A stretch of 24,316 nucleotides of DNA from Pseudomonadota bacterium (GCA_019348095.1 JAHWKC010000001.1:1-24316); one strand, 5' to 3'. Positions 17,001 to 23,579 are shown, counted from the stretch's first letter. The notes: a model not told the origin generated them from the sequence alone. Numbers and translations: made by a program.

Positions 17001-17690
17001 GGCCTCGATGCTCGGTGCCGCGCCCATGGCCAGCGTCGCTTGGGCGATCGCATGGAGCTGCTCGGCGCTGCGGCGCGCGCGCTCGTCGGCCCGCATGCGC
17101 TCGATCCAGTCCGCAGCCTGGCGCGCCAGCAGGTCGATCAGGCGCAGGTCGCCGCGGGTGGGCGCGTGGTCGCGGTAGTGCGTGGACAACATTCCGAGCA
17201 ACTCGCCCGAGCGGCTGCGCATCGGCGTCGACTGCACGGCCACGAACCCGGCATCGAGGATCACCCGGCGTGCTTCCTCGGTGAACACCGGACTGCTGAC
17301 TACATCCTCCACGACGACCCGTCCGCCGTGCTGCATGGCTACCCCGCATGCAGAATCGGCGCCGTCGACGAGATCGAAGTGCCTTTGGAACGTAAGATCG
17401 AGCCCGCGACTGGCGCTCAGGCGCAATACCACGTGATCGTCGGAATGCCGCTCCAGCAGCTGCGCGTTGCCGGCGTCGGCACCGGTGAGTTCGACCGCCG
17501 CATCGACGATGTCCTGCAACAGGCTTGCCTGATCGCCGCGGCTGACCAGGCGCATGCTCAGTTCGTGCAGTCGTCCCGCGGCAACCAGATCCATGCCCCC
17601 GTCGGCCACGGACGCCCCATCGCCCGGCGGTGCCTCGCGGGCACCAGCGACAGGTCTCGCATACTCATCGCGAGCGTTGCGCTCACTCAT
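11085..17690 (-). CDS. Giant soluble hybrid sensor histidine kinase, 6 GAF + 6 PAS, 2201 aa
   Basis: This protein would integrate many cytosolic signals and autophosphorylate. Modules in order: GAF (45-200), GAF (226-385), PAS (395-512), GAF (535-680), PAS (688-802), GAF (828-968), PAS (978-1093), GAF (1119-1258), PAS (1268-1385), GAF (1409-1550), PAS (1559-1675) and PAS (1688-1815). HisKA follows with His1838 in AHELRNPLAPI. The HATPase has NLLNNAAKYS near 1951, DNGLGI at 1983-1988 and GGLGIGL at 2012-2018. The C-terminal receiver has D2080-D2081, phospho-acceptor Asp2124 and Lys2176. No membrane segment or signal peptide is present. I start at ATG 17690, 10 nt after GGAGG, and not at the in-frame start at 17819. 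It has no DNA-binding domain and no adjacent output regulator, so its target is unknown. Its TAG stop lies inside a REP sequence. Confidence 0.93.
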   Translation of the reverse strand: MSERNARDEYARPVAGAREAPPGDGASVADGGMDLVAAGRLHELSMRLVSRGDQASLLQDIVDAAVELTGADAGNAQLLERHSDDHVVLRLSASRGLDLTFQRHFDLVDGADSACGVAMQHGGRVVVEDVVSSPVFTEEARRVILDAGFVAVQSTPMRSRSGELLGMLSTHYRDHAPTRGDLRLIDLLARQAADWIERMRADERARRSAEQLHAIAQATLAMGAAPSIEAKLQICTERVREITGTHQCVISVRSVGGEDGGHREGEGNWSAAVTSVSLSDKYKQWRDLGKQVRGTGIFGEVSRSNRPVRLTHEQLLAHPAWRGSSEGAEGHPPLRGCLAAPLVGGDGRNIGVVQVSDKHAGEFTGEDESILVQLAQYASAVIEAAQGQQALSVSQARYRNIVNHTITGVVQTDAAGRITFVNRCWCEMLGYSEQEMLGLNITDLTDPVSLAQTREAVRRLAEGGPAFTIEKCYRRKDGGALWATSSVNALRGPDGEYLGLSAVVLDIGSRKRAETLQTGLAGVLERIARGEPLPEVLHALIQVVESVSEDGMVASVLLLDRDRAHLRHGAAPSLPEAYNQAVDGIAIGPRAGSCGTAVYRREPVYVCDIATDPLWDDFRHVAVPCGLRACWSTPILSSEDEVLGTFALYYREPQESSPQDSEIIRIATRTAAVAIERARVEAALRESGEQFRRAVQDAPIPVMMHAEDGEVLQLSHAWSALTGYGLRDTAQLRYWLSQAYGSDVADAVRGVFDCGGTLSTDFEFDTRAGDRRTWSLSASSPGTLRDGRRFVIAMALDITERKQAQRRNEFLLRLDAALRMLVEPETMLAAAGALLRGHLDADRVIFAEVHQDEDHSTMLGDFRRGDMPAMRGARRIGDFGGALLRAMLEDRVFAIEDAESDPRIAGHIDLHRAVHARASLSVPLHKGGRLAAVLAVHRRVPRAWVEDETELCRIVAHRCWESIERARVTRALADREGRYRALFDSVDQGYCVVEVLLDDAGEPVDYRFLETNPAFVDQTDLHDAEGKTMRALVPGLEQGWVEAYARVALTGEPARFEASADAMGRWFDVYACRIDAPHLRHVAILFRDISGRKREELNLEFLSKVSRELSVLTDAHAIMRTIGAMMRLHFGLLWLTFGEVDEAAEHLRLVYRTEGAQPEIGPGPHRFSDFVSEPFLEALRAGEVVVVDDVASDPRTVDLSEAYMEHGVRSQVVVPFFSEGHWKFVLAAHRDHVSNWQSGEVDLLRELTARIHLRLERADAEAALRESERRFASIFNQAGGGISYTDVDGRFSMVNDRYCEIVGHSREQLIGMLMQDLVHPEDLPVSNLLFERMLDNGQAFAVDHRCVQADGSMVWVSSDVSPIKDHGGAIVAAMTVTQDITRRKRVEDRDRLLVAVDDAAMPLGDPDEIALAVVRVLGEHLKLDGAAYVEVDADEDWETVVGNYSPGLPSMAGRFRLSDFGEVLHDAMRAGRPFWEDDVEHEGLTAQQRERYATLQIRAILAVPLRKDGRLVATVSGYQATPRTWSDDDIEWTRLVANRCWESIERARAMRGLAENEERLRVALDTGRLGSWELRLPGRDFSGDELCRAHLGLPAHAPLDYTRLLDQLVHPDDREFLKRQVMKAVTQVEDFDAEFRATWPDGSLHWIIARGRVFYDPAGEPTRVAGVSLDITDRKRAEEALRVSEERASLALTVAKLGTWSWEPAPGTIRVDARTREICGLEPHAPPSLEEIAARIHPEDRPRVIAALKAATRPEGDGRYGEEFRWVHRDGSIRWAVSRGQTLFDHEAGSDHEHCDETPRRPLLMLGSVLDITERKQTEESLRDIDRRKDEFLATLAHELRNPLAPIRNCLHILRMKHDDEPDAAQLHDMMERQVKHLVRLVDDLMEVSRVTRGNIELRCERVDLSEVVRNAVETSKPLIDAGQHHMEIELPDEPLPLHVDPVRMSQVFANLLNNAAKYSDSGGRITLAARREGDFVVVSVRDNGLGIAPHMLPRVFDMFAQIDQSRGYAQGGLGIGLTLVRSLVALHDGQVEARSAGLGHGSEFVVRLPLHAHRAVADDPAEHEGNGSQQMVHRILVVDDNHESADSLALFLRISGHEVRAVYGGSEGIEATASFRPDVVLLDLGMPQPDGHEVCRQLREQPWGADIVLIAVTGWGQNEDRRRSEQSGFDAHVVKPVEPAALMALVDSLRRLKRRQRAAP

Positions 17691-17909
17691 CGAAGGGCCG
17701 CCTCCGCTGGCAAATGGCGGGAACCCTTGGTTATACGCCGTACAGCGTAATTTCACGTCAACATTATGATGCTGAAACCTGCTTCGCGCTGGCGCGAGCC
17801 GATTGCGGCGCACTCGCATCTAATACGCATGGTGCGACCGGGCCCCTGAGCGCCACGTTTACGGATCGGTGGGCAACCGCCAAGTGCTTCCGGGTAAAGT
17901 GTCGGCCTG
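17691..17909. other. Divergent intergenic region, giant kinase / copL
   Basis: This 219-bp gap holds the promoters of the kinase (minus) and the copper operon (plus). On the minus strand TTGACG (17761-17756) and TATAAC (17735-17730) look like -35/-10 elements but are 20 bp apart, longer than optimal. For copL I see only TAATAC at about 17821 without a convincing -35. No known copper-regulator box was recognised. Confidence 0.45.
17734..17749. promoter_or_regulatory. Inverted repeat TACGC-N6-GCGTA, candidate operator
   Basis: TACGCCGTACAGCGTA has perfect 5-bp arms and overlaps the -10-like TATAAC on the kinase side. A regulator bound here could control the kinase promoter. No protein is assigned. 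Confidence 0.35.
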
Positions 17910-18353
17910 ATGTCTTGTCACGCCGTCCTTCTACGCCTGCTGCTGTGCGTCAGCCTGTTTCTGAACGGGGCGGGCCACGCCGTGTCGGCCGAGCACGTCC
18001 CCCTGGAGCGTGGCGTTGCCGCGGTCCAGGACGCCCGGCTTTCGCCGCCGCCGCCGGATATCCTCGCCGCAGGGCATGCAGCCGGACCCTGCCACGAGGA
18101 GGCGGGTCCACACGCGGGCGGAGCGACGCCCGCGCCTCGTGACTCCGGCATGCAGCACGGTCCGGACCAGACCCACGCCCGATGCTGCGAACCGTCAGCG
18201 TGCAGCTGCGCCTGCCTGCAACTCGCGATGGGGACGCCCGCGGCCCTCCTGCCGCACGGGGCGGTCGCCGGCCACAGCGGCGAGGCCGGCGCGCTCATGA
18301 GCGGCCATCCTCCACCTGTCCTGCCGCATCTGATCCGGCCGCCAATCGGCTGA
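17910..18353 (+). CDS. copL: CopL-like copper operon leader/regulatory protein
   Basis: The 147-aa product starts at ATG 17910, with only a weak ribosome site. Residues 1-27 (LLRLLLCVSLFLNGAGHAVSA) form a signal peptide. The mature part is rich in His, Cys and Met: HAAGPCHEEAGPHAGG, MQHGPDQTHARCCEP and SACSCACLQ. This fits CopL of the Xanthomonas copLAB locus, which is needed for copper-inducible copA expression. Position supports the call: copA starts 150 bp downstream on the same strand. Low sequence conservation in this family and the lack of an alignment leave some doubt. Whether the protein itself or its translation is the regulator cannot be told from the sequence, but a strong hairpin in the gap to copA fits a leader mechanism. 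Confidence 0.78.
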   Translation: MSCHAVLLRLLLCVSLFLNGAGHAVSAEHVPLERGVAAVQDARLSPPPPDILAAGHAAGPCHEEAGPHAGGATPAPRDSGMQHGPDQTHARCCEPSACSCACLQLAMGTPAALLPHGAVAGHSGEAGALMSGHPPPVLPHLIRPPIG

Positions 18354-18431
18354 GTCCTTGCGGTGCCTTGCGCGGCGCGTCCAGCACCTGAGTGCGCTGC
18401 GTCCGGTTCCTGCCCGGTCCAACCCGCTCGT

Positions 18432-18459
18432 GCCGCGTATCGGATATCCGGCATGCGGC
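18432..18459 (+). promoter_or_regulatory. Near-perfect palindrome/hairpin between copL and copA
   Basis: The arms GCCGCGTATCGG (18432-18443) and CCGGCATGCGGC (18448-18459) flank ATAT. As RNA, eleven of twelve positions pair, counting two G-U pairs. It sits 45 bp before the copA start and has no T tract, so it may be an operator or an attenuation/processing element. Confidence 0.5.
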
Positions 18460-18503
18460 GGCCGTTCCGCGGCAGAAAACAACGTTCCCCAGTGGAGTCA
18501 TAC

Positions 18504-20378
18504 ATGGCATTCAGTTCTTCGGGTTCCGGACCGCTCGATCCGGCCACCCCGTCGCGGCGCCGGTTCGTGCAGGGCCTCGCCGCCGGCGGCGCAATTGCAG
18601 GGCTCGGCCTGTGGCCGGAGCCGGTCTGGGCGCTCAAGTCGCTCGGCCAGAAAACCGTGCTGGCCGGCACCGAGTTCGACCTGGCCATTGGCGAAACGCC
18701 GCTCAATTTCACTGGCGCCGTCCGCACCGGCATCACCGTCAACGGCTCGGTGCCTGCACCGCTGCTGCGCTGGCGCGAGGGCGACACGGTCAACCTGCGC
18801 GTGTCCAACCGCCTGCCGGAAAATTCCATCCACGGCCATTCCACCTCGCTGCACTGGCACGGCATCCTGCTGCCGGCCAACATGGACGGCGTGCCGGGGC
18901 TGAGCTTCGACGGCATCCATCGTGGCGAGACCTACCCGTACCGCTTCGACGTGGTCCAGGGTGGCACCTACTGGTACCACAGCCATTCCGCGTTCCAGGA
19001 GCAGGCCGGCGTCTATGGCGCGCTGGTGATCGACCCGCTGGAGCCCGAGCCGTTCCGCTTTGATCGCGACTACGTGGTGCTGCTGAGCGACTGGACCGAC
19101 CTGGACCCCACCGCGCTGTTCGCCCGGCTCAAGAAGATGTCGCACTACGACAACATGTCGCAGCGCACCGTCGGCGACTTCATCGACGACGTGCAGGAGC
19201 ACGGTCTCGCCGATACGGTGCAGAACCGCAAGCTGTGGGGCGAGATGCGGATGAGCCCGACCGACCTGTCGGACGTCAACGGCAACACCTACACCTACCT
19301 GCTCAACGGCACCACCTCGCTGGGCAACTGGACCGGGCTGTTCCGCTCCGGCGAGAAGGTGCGGCTGCGCTTCATCAACGGCTCGTCGATGACCCATTTC
19401 GACGTGCGCATCCCCGGCCTCAAGATGACCGTGGTCGCCGCCGACGGCCTGTACGTGCGGCCGGTAACGGTCGACGAGTTCCGGATCGCGACGGCCGAGA
19501 CCTTCGACGTGATCGTGGAGCCCACCGGGCAGGACGCGTTCACCATCTTCGCCCAGGACCTCGGCCGCACCGGCTACGTCAGCGGCACGCTGGCGGTGCG
19601 CGAGGGGCTGCGCGCAGCGGTGCCGGCGGTCGATCCGAAGCCGGTGCTGACGATGGCCGACATGGGGCATGGCGGCATGGAGCACGGTGGACACGATATG
19701 TCGGCGATGTCCGGTGGCGACAACGCCGCCATCGACCATTCCGGCATGGACCACAGTGGCCACGACATGTCGTCCAAGGGCGGCGGGCAATCCACGCAGG
19801 CCATGCACCAATCCGGCATGGACCATTCCGGCATGAACCATGGCGCCGGCGGCATGCAGTCCCACCCCGCCAGCGAGACCGGCAACCCACTGGTCGACAT
19901 GCAGACCATGGCCCCCGCGCCGAAGCTCGACGACCCCGGCATCGGCCTGCGCGACAACGGCCGCCGGGTGCTGACCTACGCCGACCTGCGCAGCGCCTTC
20001 CCCGACCCCGACGGCCGCGCGCCCGGCCGCACCATCGAGCTGCACCTGACCGGCCACATGGAGCGCTTCGCCTGGTCGTTCGACGGCATCAAGTTCTCCT
20101 CGGCCGAACCCTTGCAGCTCAAGTACGGCGAGCGCGTGCGCATCGTGCTGGTCAACGACACGATGATGACCCACCCGATCCACCTGCACGGCATGTGGAG
20201 CGACCTGGAGGACGAGGACGGCAACTTCCTGGTCCGCAAGCACACCATCGACATGCCGCCGGGCACCAGACGCAGCTACCGCGTGCGCGCCGACGCGCTG
20301 GGCCGCTGGGCCTACCACTGCCACCTGCTGTACCACATGGAAGCGGGCATGTTCCGCGAAGTGCAGGTGCTGGAATGA
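18504..20378 (+). CDS. copA: Periplasmic multicopper oxidase, copper resistance protein CopA
   Basis: The 624-aa product oxidises Cu(I) to the less toxic Cu(II) in the periplasm and binds extra copper. A Tat signal, SRRRFVQGLAAGG (17-29), marks folded export. Copper-site motifs are HWHG at 117-120 and HSH at 159-161 in the first cupredoxin domain, and HPIHLHG near 557 and HCHLLYHMEAGM near 604 in the last. A Met/His-rich insertion at about 386-456 (MGHGGMEHGGHDMSAMSGG, DHSGMDHSGHDMSS, HQSGMDHSGMNHG) is the hallmark of the CopA/PcoA family. I start at ATG 18504 behind GGAG; longer in-frame starts would bury the Tat motif. The stop overlaps the copB start as ATGA, so the two are translationally coupled. 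Confidence 0.96.
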   Translation: MAFSSSGSGPLDPATPSRRRFVQGLAAGGAIAGLGLWPEPVWALKSLGQKTVLAGTEFDLAIGETPLNFTGAVRTGITVNGSVPAPLLRWREGDTVNLRVSNRLPENSIHGHSTSLHWHGILLPANMDGVPGLSFDGIHRGETYPYRFDVVQGGTYWYHSHSAFQEQAGVYGALVIDPLEPEPFRFDRDYVVLLSDWTDLDPTALFARLKKMSHYDNMSQRTVGDFIDDVQEHGLADTVQNRKLWGEMRMSPTDLSDVNGNTYTYLLNGTTSLGNWTGLFRSGEKVRLRFINGSSMTHFDVRIPGLKMTVVAADGLYVRPVTVDEFRIATAETFDVIVEPTGQDAFTIFAQDLGRTGYVSGTLAVREGLRAAVPAVDPKPVLTMADMGHGGMEHGGHDMSAMSGGDNAAIDHSGMDHSGHDMSSKGGGQSTQAMHQSGMDHSGMNHGAGGMQSHPASETGNPLVDMQTMAPAPKLDDPGIGLRDNGRRVLTYADLRSAFPDPDGRAPGRTIELHLTGHMERFAWSFDGIKFSSAEPLQLKYGERVRIVLVNDTMMTHPIHLHGMWSDLEDEDGNFLVRKHTIDMPPGTRRSYRVRADALGRWAYHCHLLYHMEAGMFREVQVLE

Positions 20379-21619
20379 CCAACATGACTCCCAAGTTCCT
20401 GGACGCGTCCTCATCGCCCCGGATTCCCCCCTTTGAAAAAGGGGGGCCAGGGGGGATTTGCTCTTGCTCCGCCAGAGAGCAACAGCAACAGCAAATCCTC
20501 CCCAACCCGCCCGGCCCTCAGGCACAGCCTTCGGGCGTTCATCGACGCGCGAACCTGCGGTTCGCAAGCGCGTCGCTTCACCCTTTTCCAAAGGAGGGAG
20601 TCAGGGCGCTTGCGGTTGTCATTGCGCTGTCGCTGTCATTTGCCACGAATGCTCAGGACCACTCGCAGCATCTGCCGGAGCCACAGGACCACGCGACCCA
20701 TCAGCAGACCGACCATTCACGGCACACACCGCCGGCTGGCGAGCCCGGGGAGGATCCGCACGCCGGCCATGAGAGGCCAATTCAGGACCACTCTGAGATG
20801 GATCACTCTGAGATGGATCACTCTGAGATGGACCACTCTGAGATGGACCACTCCGCGATGGGCCACGACGTAGCAGGCATGTCCGGCGATCTGCCGGCGA
20901 CCGCAGCGCCGCGTGAACCGATCCCGCCGGTCACCGCCGCCGACCGCGCCGCCGCCTTCCCCGACGTCGCCGGCCATACCGTCCACGACACCACCCCCTT
21001 CTGGTTCGCTCAGCTCAACCGGCTCGAAACCTGGGGCGCGGACGAAGGCAACGCACTCGGCTGGGAAGGCAGCGGCTGGATCGGCAACGACCTGGAACGC
21101 CTGTGGATACGCAGCGAGGGCGAATGGACCGACGGAACGACCGAGTCGGCCGATGTCGAGCTGCTGTACGGCCGCGCCGTCGCCACCTGGTGGGACGCGG
21201 TGGCCGGCATCCGCCACGATTTCGGCGAGTATCCGTCGCAGACCTTCGCCGCGGTCGGCGTGATGGGCCTGGCCCCGTACATGTTCGAGATCTCGGCCAC
21301 CGCCTACCTGGGCGAATCGGGCCAGACCGGCGTGAACCTGGAGGCCGAATACGACACCCGATTCACCAACCGCCTGGTCCTGCAGTCGCTGATCGAGGCC
21401 GAAGCTTGGGGCAAGGACGACCCGCGCCGCGGCATCGGTTCGGGCCTGGGCAAGCTCGAAGCGGGCCTGCGCCTGCGCTACGAATTCACCCGCCAGTTCG
21501 CGCCCTATATCGGCGTGGTGCATGAGCGCGCGTACGGTGGCACCGCCGACCTGCACCGCGAACACGGCGAGCCCGTCAACGACACCCGCGTGGTCGCGGG
21601 CCTCCGTCTGTGGTTCTAG
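20375..21619 (+). CDS. copB: Outer-membrane copper resistance protein CopB, with repeat-derived N-terminal extension
   Basis: The frame gives 414 aa from the ATG that overlaps the copA stop. Residues about 195-414 form the CopB/PcoB outer-membrane barrel (FWFAQLNRLETWGADEGN near the start, RVVAGLRLWF at the end with terminal Phe). A linker carries five DHSxM-type metal-binding units plus further His/Met. The secretion signal ALAVVIALSLSFATNA lies unusually deep, at about 79-93, with likely cleavage before QDHSQ. The preceding 77 residues are translated from a palindromic repeat (IPPFEKGGPGGI, EQQQQQ). No in-frame ATG, GTG or TTG is visible close to the signal, so either the long N-region is tolerated, a non-standard start is used, or export is impaired. 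Family assignment is firm; the functional state of the N-terminus is uncertain. Confidence 0.88.
   Translation: MTNMTPKFLDASSSPRIPPFEKGGPGGICSCSAREQQQQQILPNPPGPQAQPSGVHRRANLRFASASLHPFPKEGVRALAVVIALSLSFATNAQDHSQHLPEPQDHATHQQTDHSRHTPPAGEPGEDPHAGHERPIQDHSEMDHSEMDHSEMDHSEMDHSAMGHDVAGMSGDLPATAAPREPIPPVTAADRAAAFPDVAGHTVHDTTPFWFAQLNRLETWGADEGNALGWEGSGWIGNDLERLWIRSEGEWTDGTTESADVELLYGRAVATWWDAVAGIRHDFGEYPSQTFAAVGVMGLAPYMFEISATAYLGESGQTGVNLEAEYDTRFTNRLVLQSLIEAEAWGKDDPRRGIGSGLGKLEAGLRLRYEFTRQFAPYIGVVHERAYGGTADLHREHGEPVNDTRVVAGLRLWF
20423..20600. repeat. Palindromic intergenic-type repeat (MITE-like) within the copB 5' end
   Basis: The element begins with the perfect hairpin CCCCCCTTT-GAA-AAAGGGGGG (20426-20446). 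GGGGGGATTTGCT (20451-20463) pairs with AGCAAATCCTCCCC (20491-20504). A related hairpin, CCCTTTTCCAAAGGAGGG (20581-20598), closes it. The translated form PPFEKGGxGG is familiar from many bacterial proteins as a repeat artefact. It carries no transposase, and the insertion is in frame with copB. The exact ends are approximate. Confidence 0.75.
20787..20865 (+). repeat. 15-bp tandem repeats encoding DHSEM
   Basis: Five consecutive copies of a unit like GACCACTCTGAGATG run in the copB linker, four encoding DHSEM and the last DHSAM. Near-identical DNA suggests recent expansion by slippage. Confidence 0.9.
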
Positions 21620-21636
21620 ATAGCAAGGGGAACAAC

Positions 21637-22452
21637 ATGCCAATCGCGACAAGCAGGTCAATGATCATCGGCGGCATTGTCGCCATCGCCGCGGTCGCGG
21701 CCGTAACCGCCGGCGTCATATGGTCCGGCGTCTACAACGTAGCCGCCGACGATGACCACACGCAGGCAGTCAGCACACTTTTGCAAACGGTGCGCGAGCG
21801 ATCGATCGCAACGCGCATCGACGAGCTGCAGCCGCCGCCCGATCTGGCCGACCCGGCCCGCATCCGCCAGGGTGCGGGCAACTACGACGCCATGTGCATG
21901 GGCTGCCACCTCGCGCCCGGCATGGGCGAGACCGAGCTGAGCCGGGGCCTGAACCCGGCGCCGCCGAACCTGTCCAAGGCAGCGGTGGATGCGACCGCGG
22001 CATTCTGGGTGATCAAGCACGGCATCAAGGCCACCGGCATGCCGGCCTGGGGCGAGAGCATGGCCGACGAGTACGTCTGGAACATGGCCGCGTTCCTGCA
22101 GGAGCTGCCCGGACTGGACGCCGCGCAGTACGACGCACTGGTCGCCAGCAGCGGCGGCCACGACCACGGCGGCGGCGAGACGATGGAGCACGGGCACTCC
22201 GAAAACGCGTCCGCCGACCACCATGGTGCCGGGACCGCACACGATGAAGCGAGTCAAGCGGCAGAGGGTGCAACAGACGATCATCCGCACCCGCCCGGCG
22301 TGGCGGACGACCACCATGCCGCGGCCTCCAACCAGACGACCACCCACCGCCATGCGGACGGCACGGTCGAATCACACCCAACTCCGCAGTCCGCGCCCTC
22401 ACCCGATCCGGCCGCGCCAGAGGCCGGCGACGGCCACGACCACCAACACTGA
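21637..22452 (+). CDS. Membrane-anchored cytochrome c with His-rich C-terminal tail
   Basis: The 271-aa product starts at ATG 21637 after AAGGGG; an in-frame ATG/GTG further up overlaps copB. A hydrophobic helix at about 9-30 is an uncleaved anchor or signal. One class I cytochrome c domain follows, with haem motif CMGCH at 87-91 and probable distal ligand Met135 in ATGMPAWG. The last 100 residues (about 173-271) are low complexity and carry 17 histidines in pairs such as HDH, DHH, HPH and HQH, ending GDGHDHQH, which suggests metal binding. It begins 17 bp after copB. Inference: it could accept electrons from copper or CopA-linked oxidation, or serve as a periplasmic copper buffer. The tail is not part of standard cytochrome c domains. 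Confidence 0.88.
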   Translation: MPIATSRSMIIGGIVAIAAVAAVTAGVIWSGVYNVAADDDHTQAVSTLLQTVRERSIATRIDELQPPPDLADPARIRQGAGNYDAMCMGCHLAPGMGETELSRGLNPAPPNLSKAAVDATAAFWVIKHGIKATGMPAWGESMADEYVWNMAAFLQELPGLDAAQYDALVASSGGHDHGGGETMEHGHSENASADHHGAGTAHDEASQAAEGATDDHPHPPGVADDHHAAASNQTTTHRHADGTVESHPTPQSAPSPDPAAPEAGDGHDHQH

Positions 22453-22471
22453 CCACAGGGAAACCGCACCC

Positions 22472-22990
22472 ATGAAAACCGCAATCTCGATGCTAAGCGC
22501 CGCACTGCTGCTCGGCATGGCGCTGCCCGTCCATGCACAGACCCAGCCATCCTCATCCGATCACGCCCACCCGGCAGCGGCGAGCACGGCCGCGATGGAC
22601 GTGCCTGCCGCTGCGCAGGCGCCGGTCGAAGTCGTCGATGCATTCGGCAAGGCGCTCGTCGCCGGCGATTTCGCCGAGGTCGAGACACTGCTCGATCCGT
22701 CGGTGATCATCCTGGAGAGCGGCGGCGCCGAACGCAGCCGCAGCGAGTACCTGAGCCATCACGCCCGGTCCGACGCAAAATTCCTGTCCGGTACCCACAG
22801 CACGCTCACCCACCGGCGCGCACGCGTCGATGGCGACACCGCCTGGGTCGCCAGCGAAAGCGAGCTGCACGCGAGCAAGGACGGCAAGCCCATGACCCTG
22901 CTGAGCACCGAGACGGTCGTGTTGAGCAACACGCCGGAGGGCTGGCGCATCGTCCACATCCATTGGTCCTCGCGACCGAAGAAATCCTGA
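22472..22990 (+). CDS. Exported NTF2/SnoaL-like (DUF4440-type) protein
   Basis: The 172-aa product has a clear signal peptide, MKTAISMLSAALLLGMALPVHA, cleaved before QTQPS. A short Ala/His/Pro linker leads to one cone-shaped NTF2-like domain (about 50-170). Its signatures are VVDAFGKALVAGDFAEVETLLDPSVIILESG, a central SEYLSHHARSDAKFL, and the closing WRIVHIHWSSRP. This matches the DUF4440 group, whose members bind small ligands or act in diverse enzymes; no catalytic residues can be named here. It lies 19 bp after the cytochrome gene and 8 bp before the DUF411 gene, so it belongs to the copper operon. Its role in copper handling is unknown; the His-rich exit strand might bind metal. Confidence 0.82.
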   Translation: MKTAISMLSAALLLGMALPVHAQTQPSSSDHAHPAAASTAAMDVPAAAQAPVEVVDAFGKALVAGDFAEVETLLDPSVIILESGGAERSRSEYLSHHARSDAKFLSGTHSTLTHRRARVDGDTAWVASESELHASKDGKPMTLLSTETVVLSNTPEGWRIVHIHWSSRPKKS

Positions 22991-22998
22991 GGAGAGAC

Positions 22999-23559
22999 AT
23001 GATGAAACTTCATGCCCTGACTACCGGCGCGCTGTTGCTCGCCGCCATGGCCCTGCCCGCCTGCGCGCGGCAGACGCCGCCGACAGTGATCTCCGATGCC
23101 GCGGCGAAGCCCTCGGCAACGGCCGCGACAGTCGAGCCTGCCGCCACCGCCGACGATGCGGTGCCGCAACTGGAACGCATGGTCGTGCACAAGAGCGAGT
23201 TTTGCGGCTGCTGTCGCCTGTGGGTCGAGCACATGCGCGATGCCGGCTTCCAGGTCGAGGTGCGCAACGTCGATAACCTCAATCCGATCAAGCAGCAGGT
23301 CGGCGTACCGCTGGCGAAGGGGTCCTGCCATACCGCGCAGGTCGGCAACTATTTCATCGAAGGTCATGTGCCGGCGGCCGACGTGAAACGCCTGCTTGCC
23401 GAGAAGCCCGACGCCAAGGGGCTGGTGGTACCCGGCATGCCGCTGGGTTCACCCGGCATGGAAGTTCCCGATGGCACAGTCCATCCGTACACCGTGGAAC
23501 TGGTCGGCCGCGATGGCACCACCACGCCCTTCGCGCAGCACGGCCCGACGGGGGACTAG
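22999..23559 (+). CDS. DUF411 (CopG-like) periplasmic copper protein, probable lipoprotein
   Basis: The 186-aa product begins at ATG 22999, or at the adjacent ATG 23002; GGAGAG lies just upstream. The N-terminus has a hydrophobic stretch ending LPAC at 19-22, a possible lipobox, so the protein may be tethered to a membrane. The DUF411 domain (about 58-178) has a thioredoxin-like fold. Here it carries KSEFCGCCRLWVEHM with Cys69, Cys71 and Cys72, then KGSCHTAQVGNYFIEGHVP with Cys110, and a Met-rich loop PGMPLGSPGME. DUF411 proteins, named CopG in Pseudomonas, bind copper clusters with these Cys/Met residues and probably interconvert copper redox states. Operon position supports this role. Confidence 0.9.
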   Translation: MMKLHALTTGALLLAAMALPACARQTPPTVISDAAAKPSATAATVEPAATADDAVPQLERMVVHKSEFCGCCRLWVEHMRDAGFQVEVRNVDNLNPIKQQVGVPLAKGSCHTAQVGNYFIEGHVPAADVKRLLAEKPDAKGLVVPGMPLGSPGMEVPDGTVHPYTVELVGRDGTTTPFAQHGPTGD

Positions 23560-23579
23560 CCGGAAAAAGGGGCGGTGAA

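Noticed and set aside
16077..17750. 557-codon plus-strand open frame opposite the giant kinase
   Set aside because: It is antisense to GAF/PAS coding sequence, with no domain and no plausible promoter.
19235..20374. Upstream extension of the copB frame inside copA
   Set aside because: The frame is open only because of GC bias; the ATG overlapping the copA stop is the natural coupled start.
18498..20591. 697-codon minus-strand open frame opposite copA
   Set aside because: It mirrors the copA codons; its Val/His/Gly-rich product comes from the antisense of a GC-rich gene.
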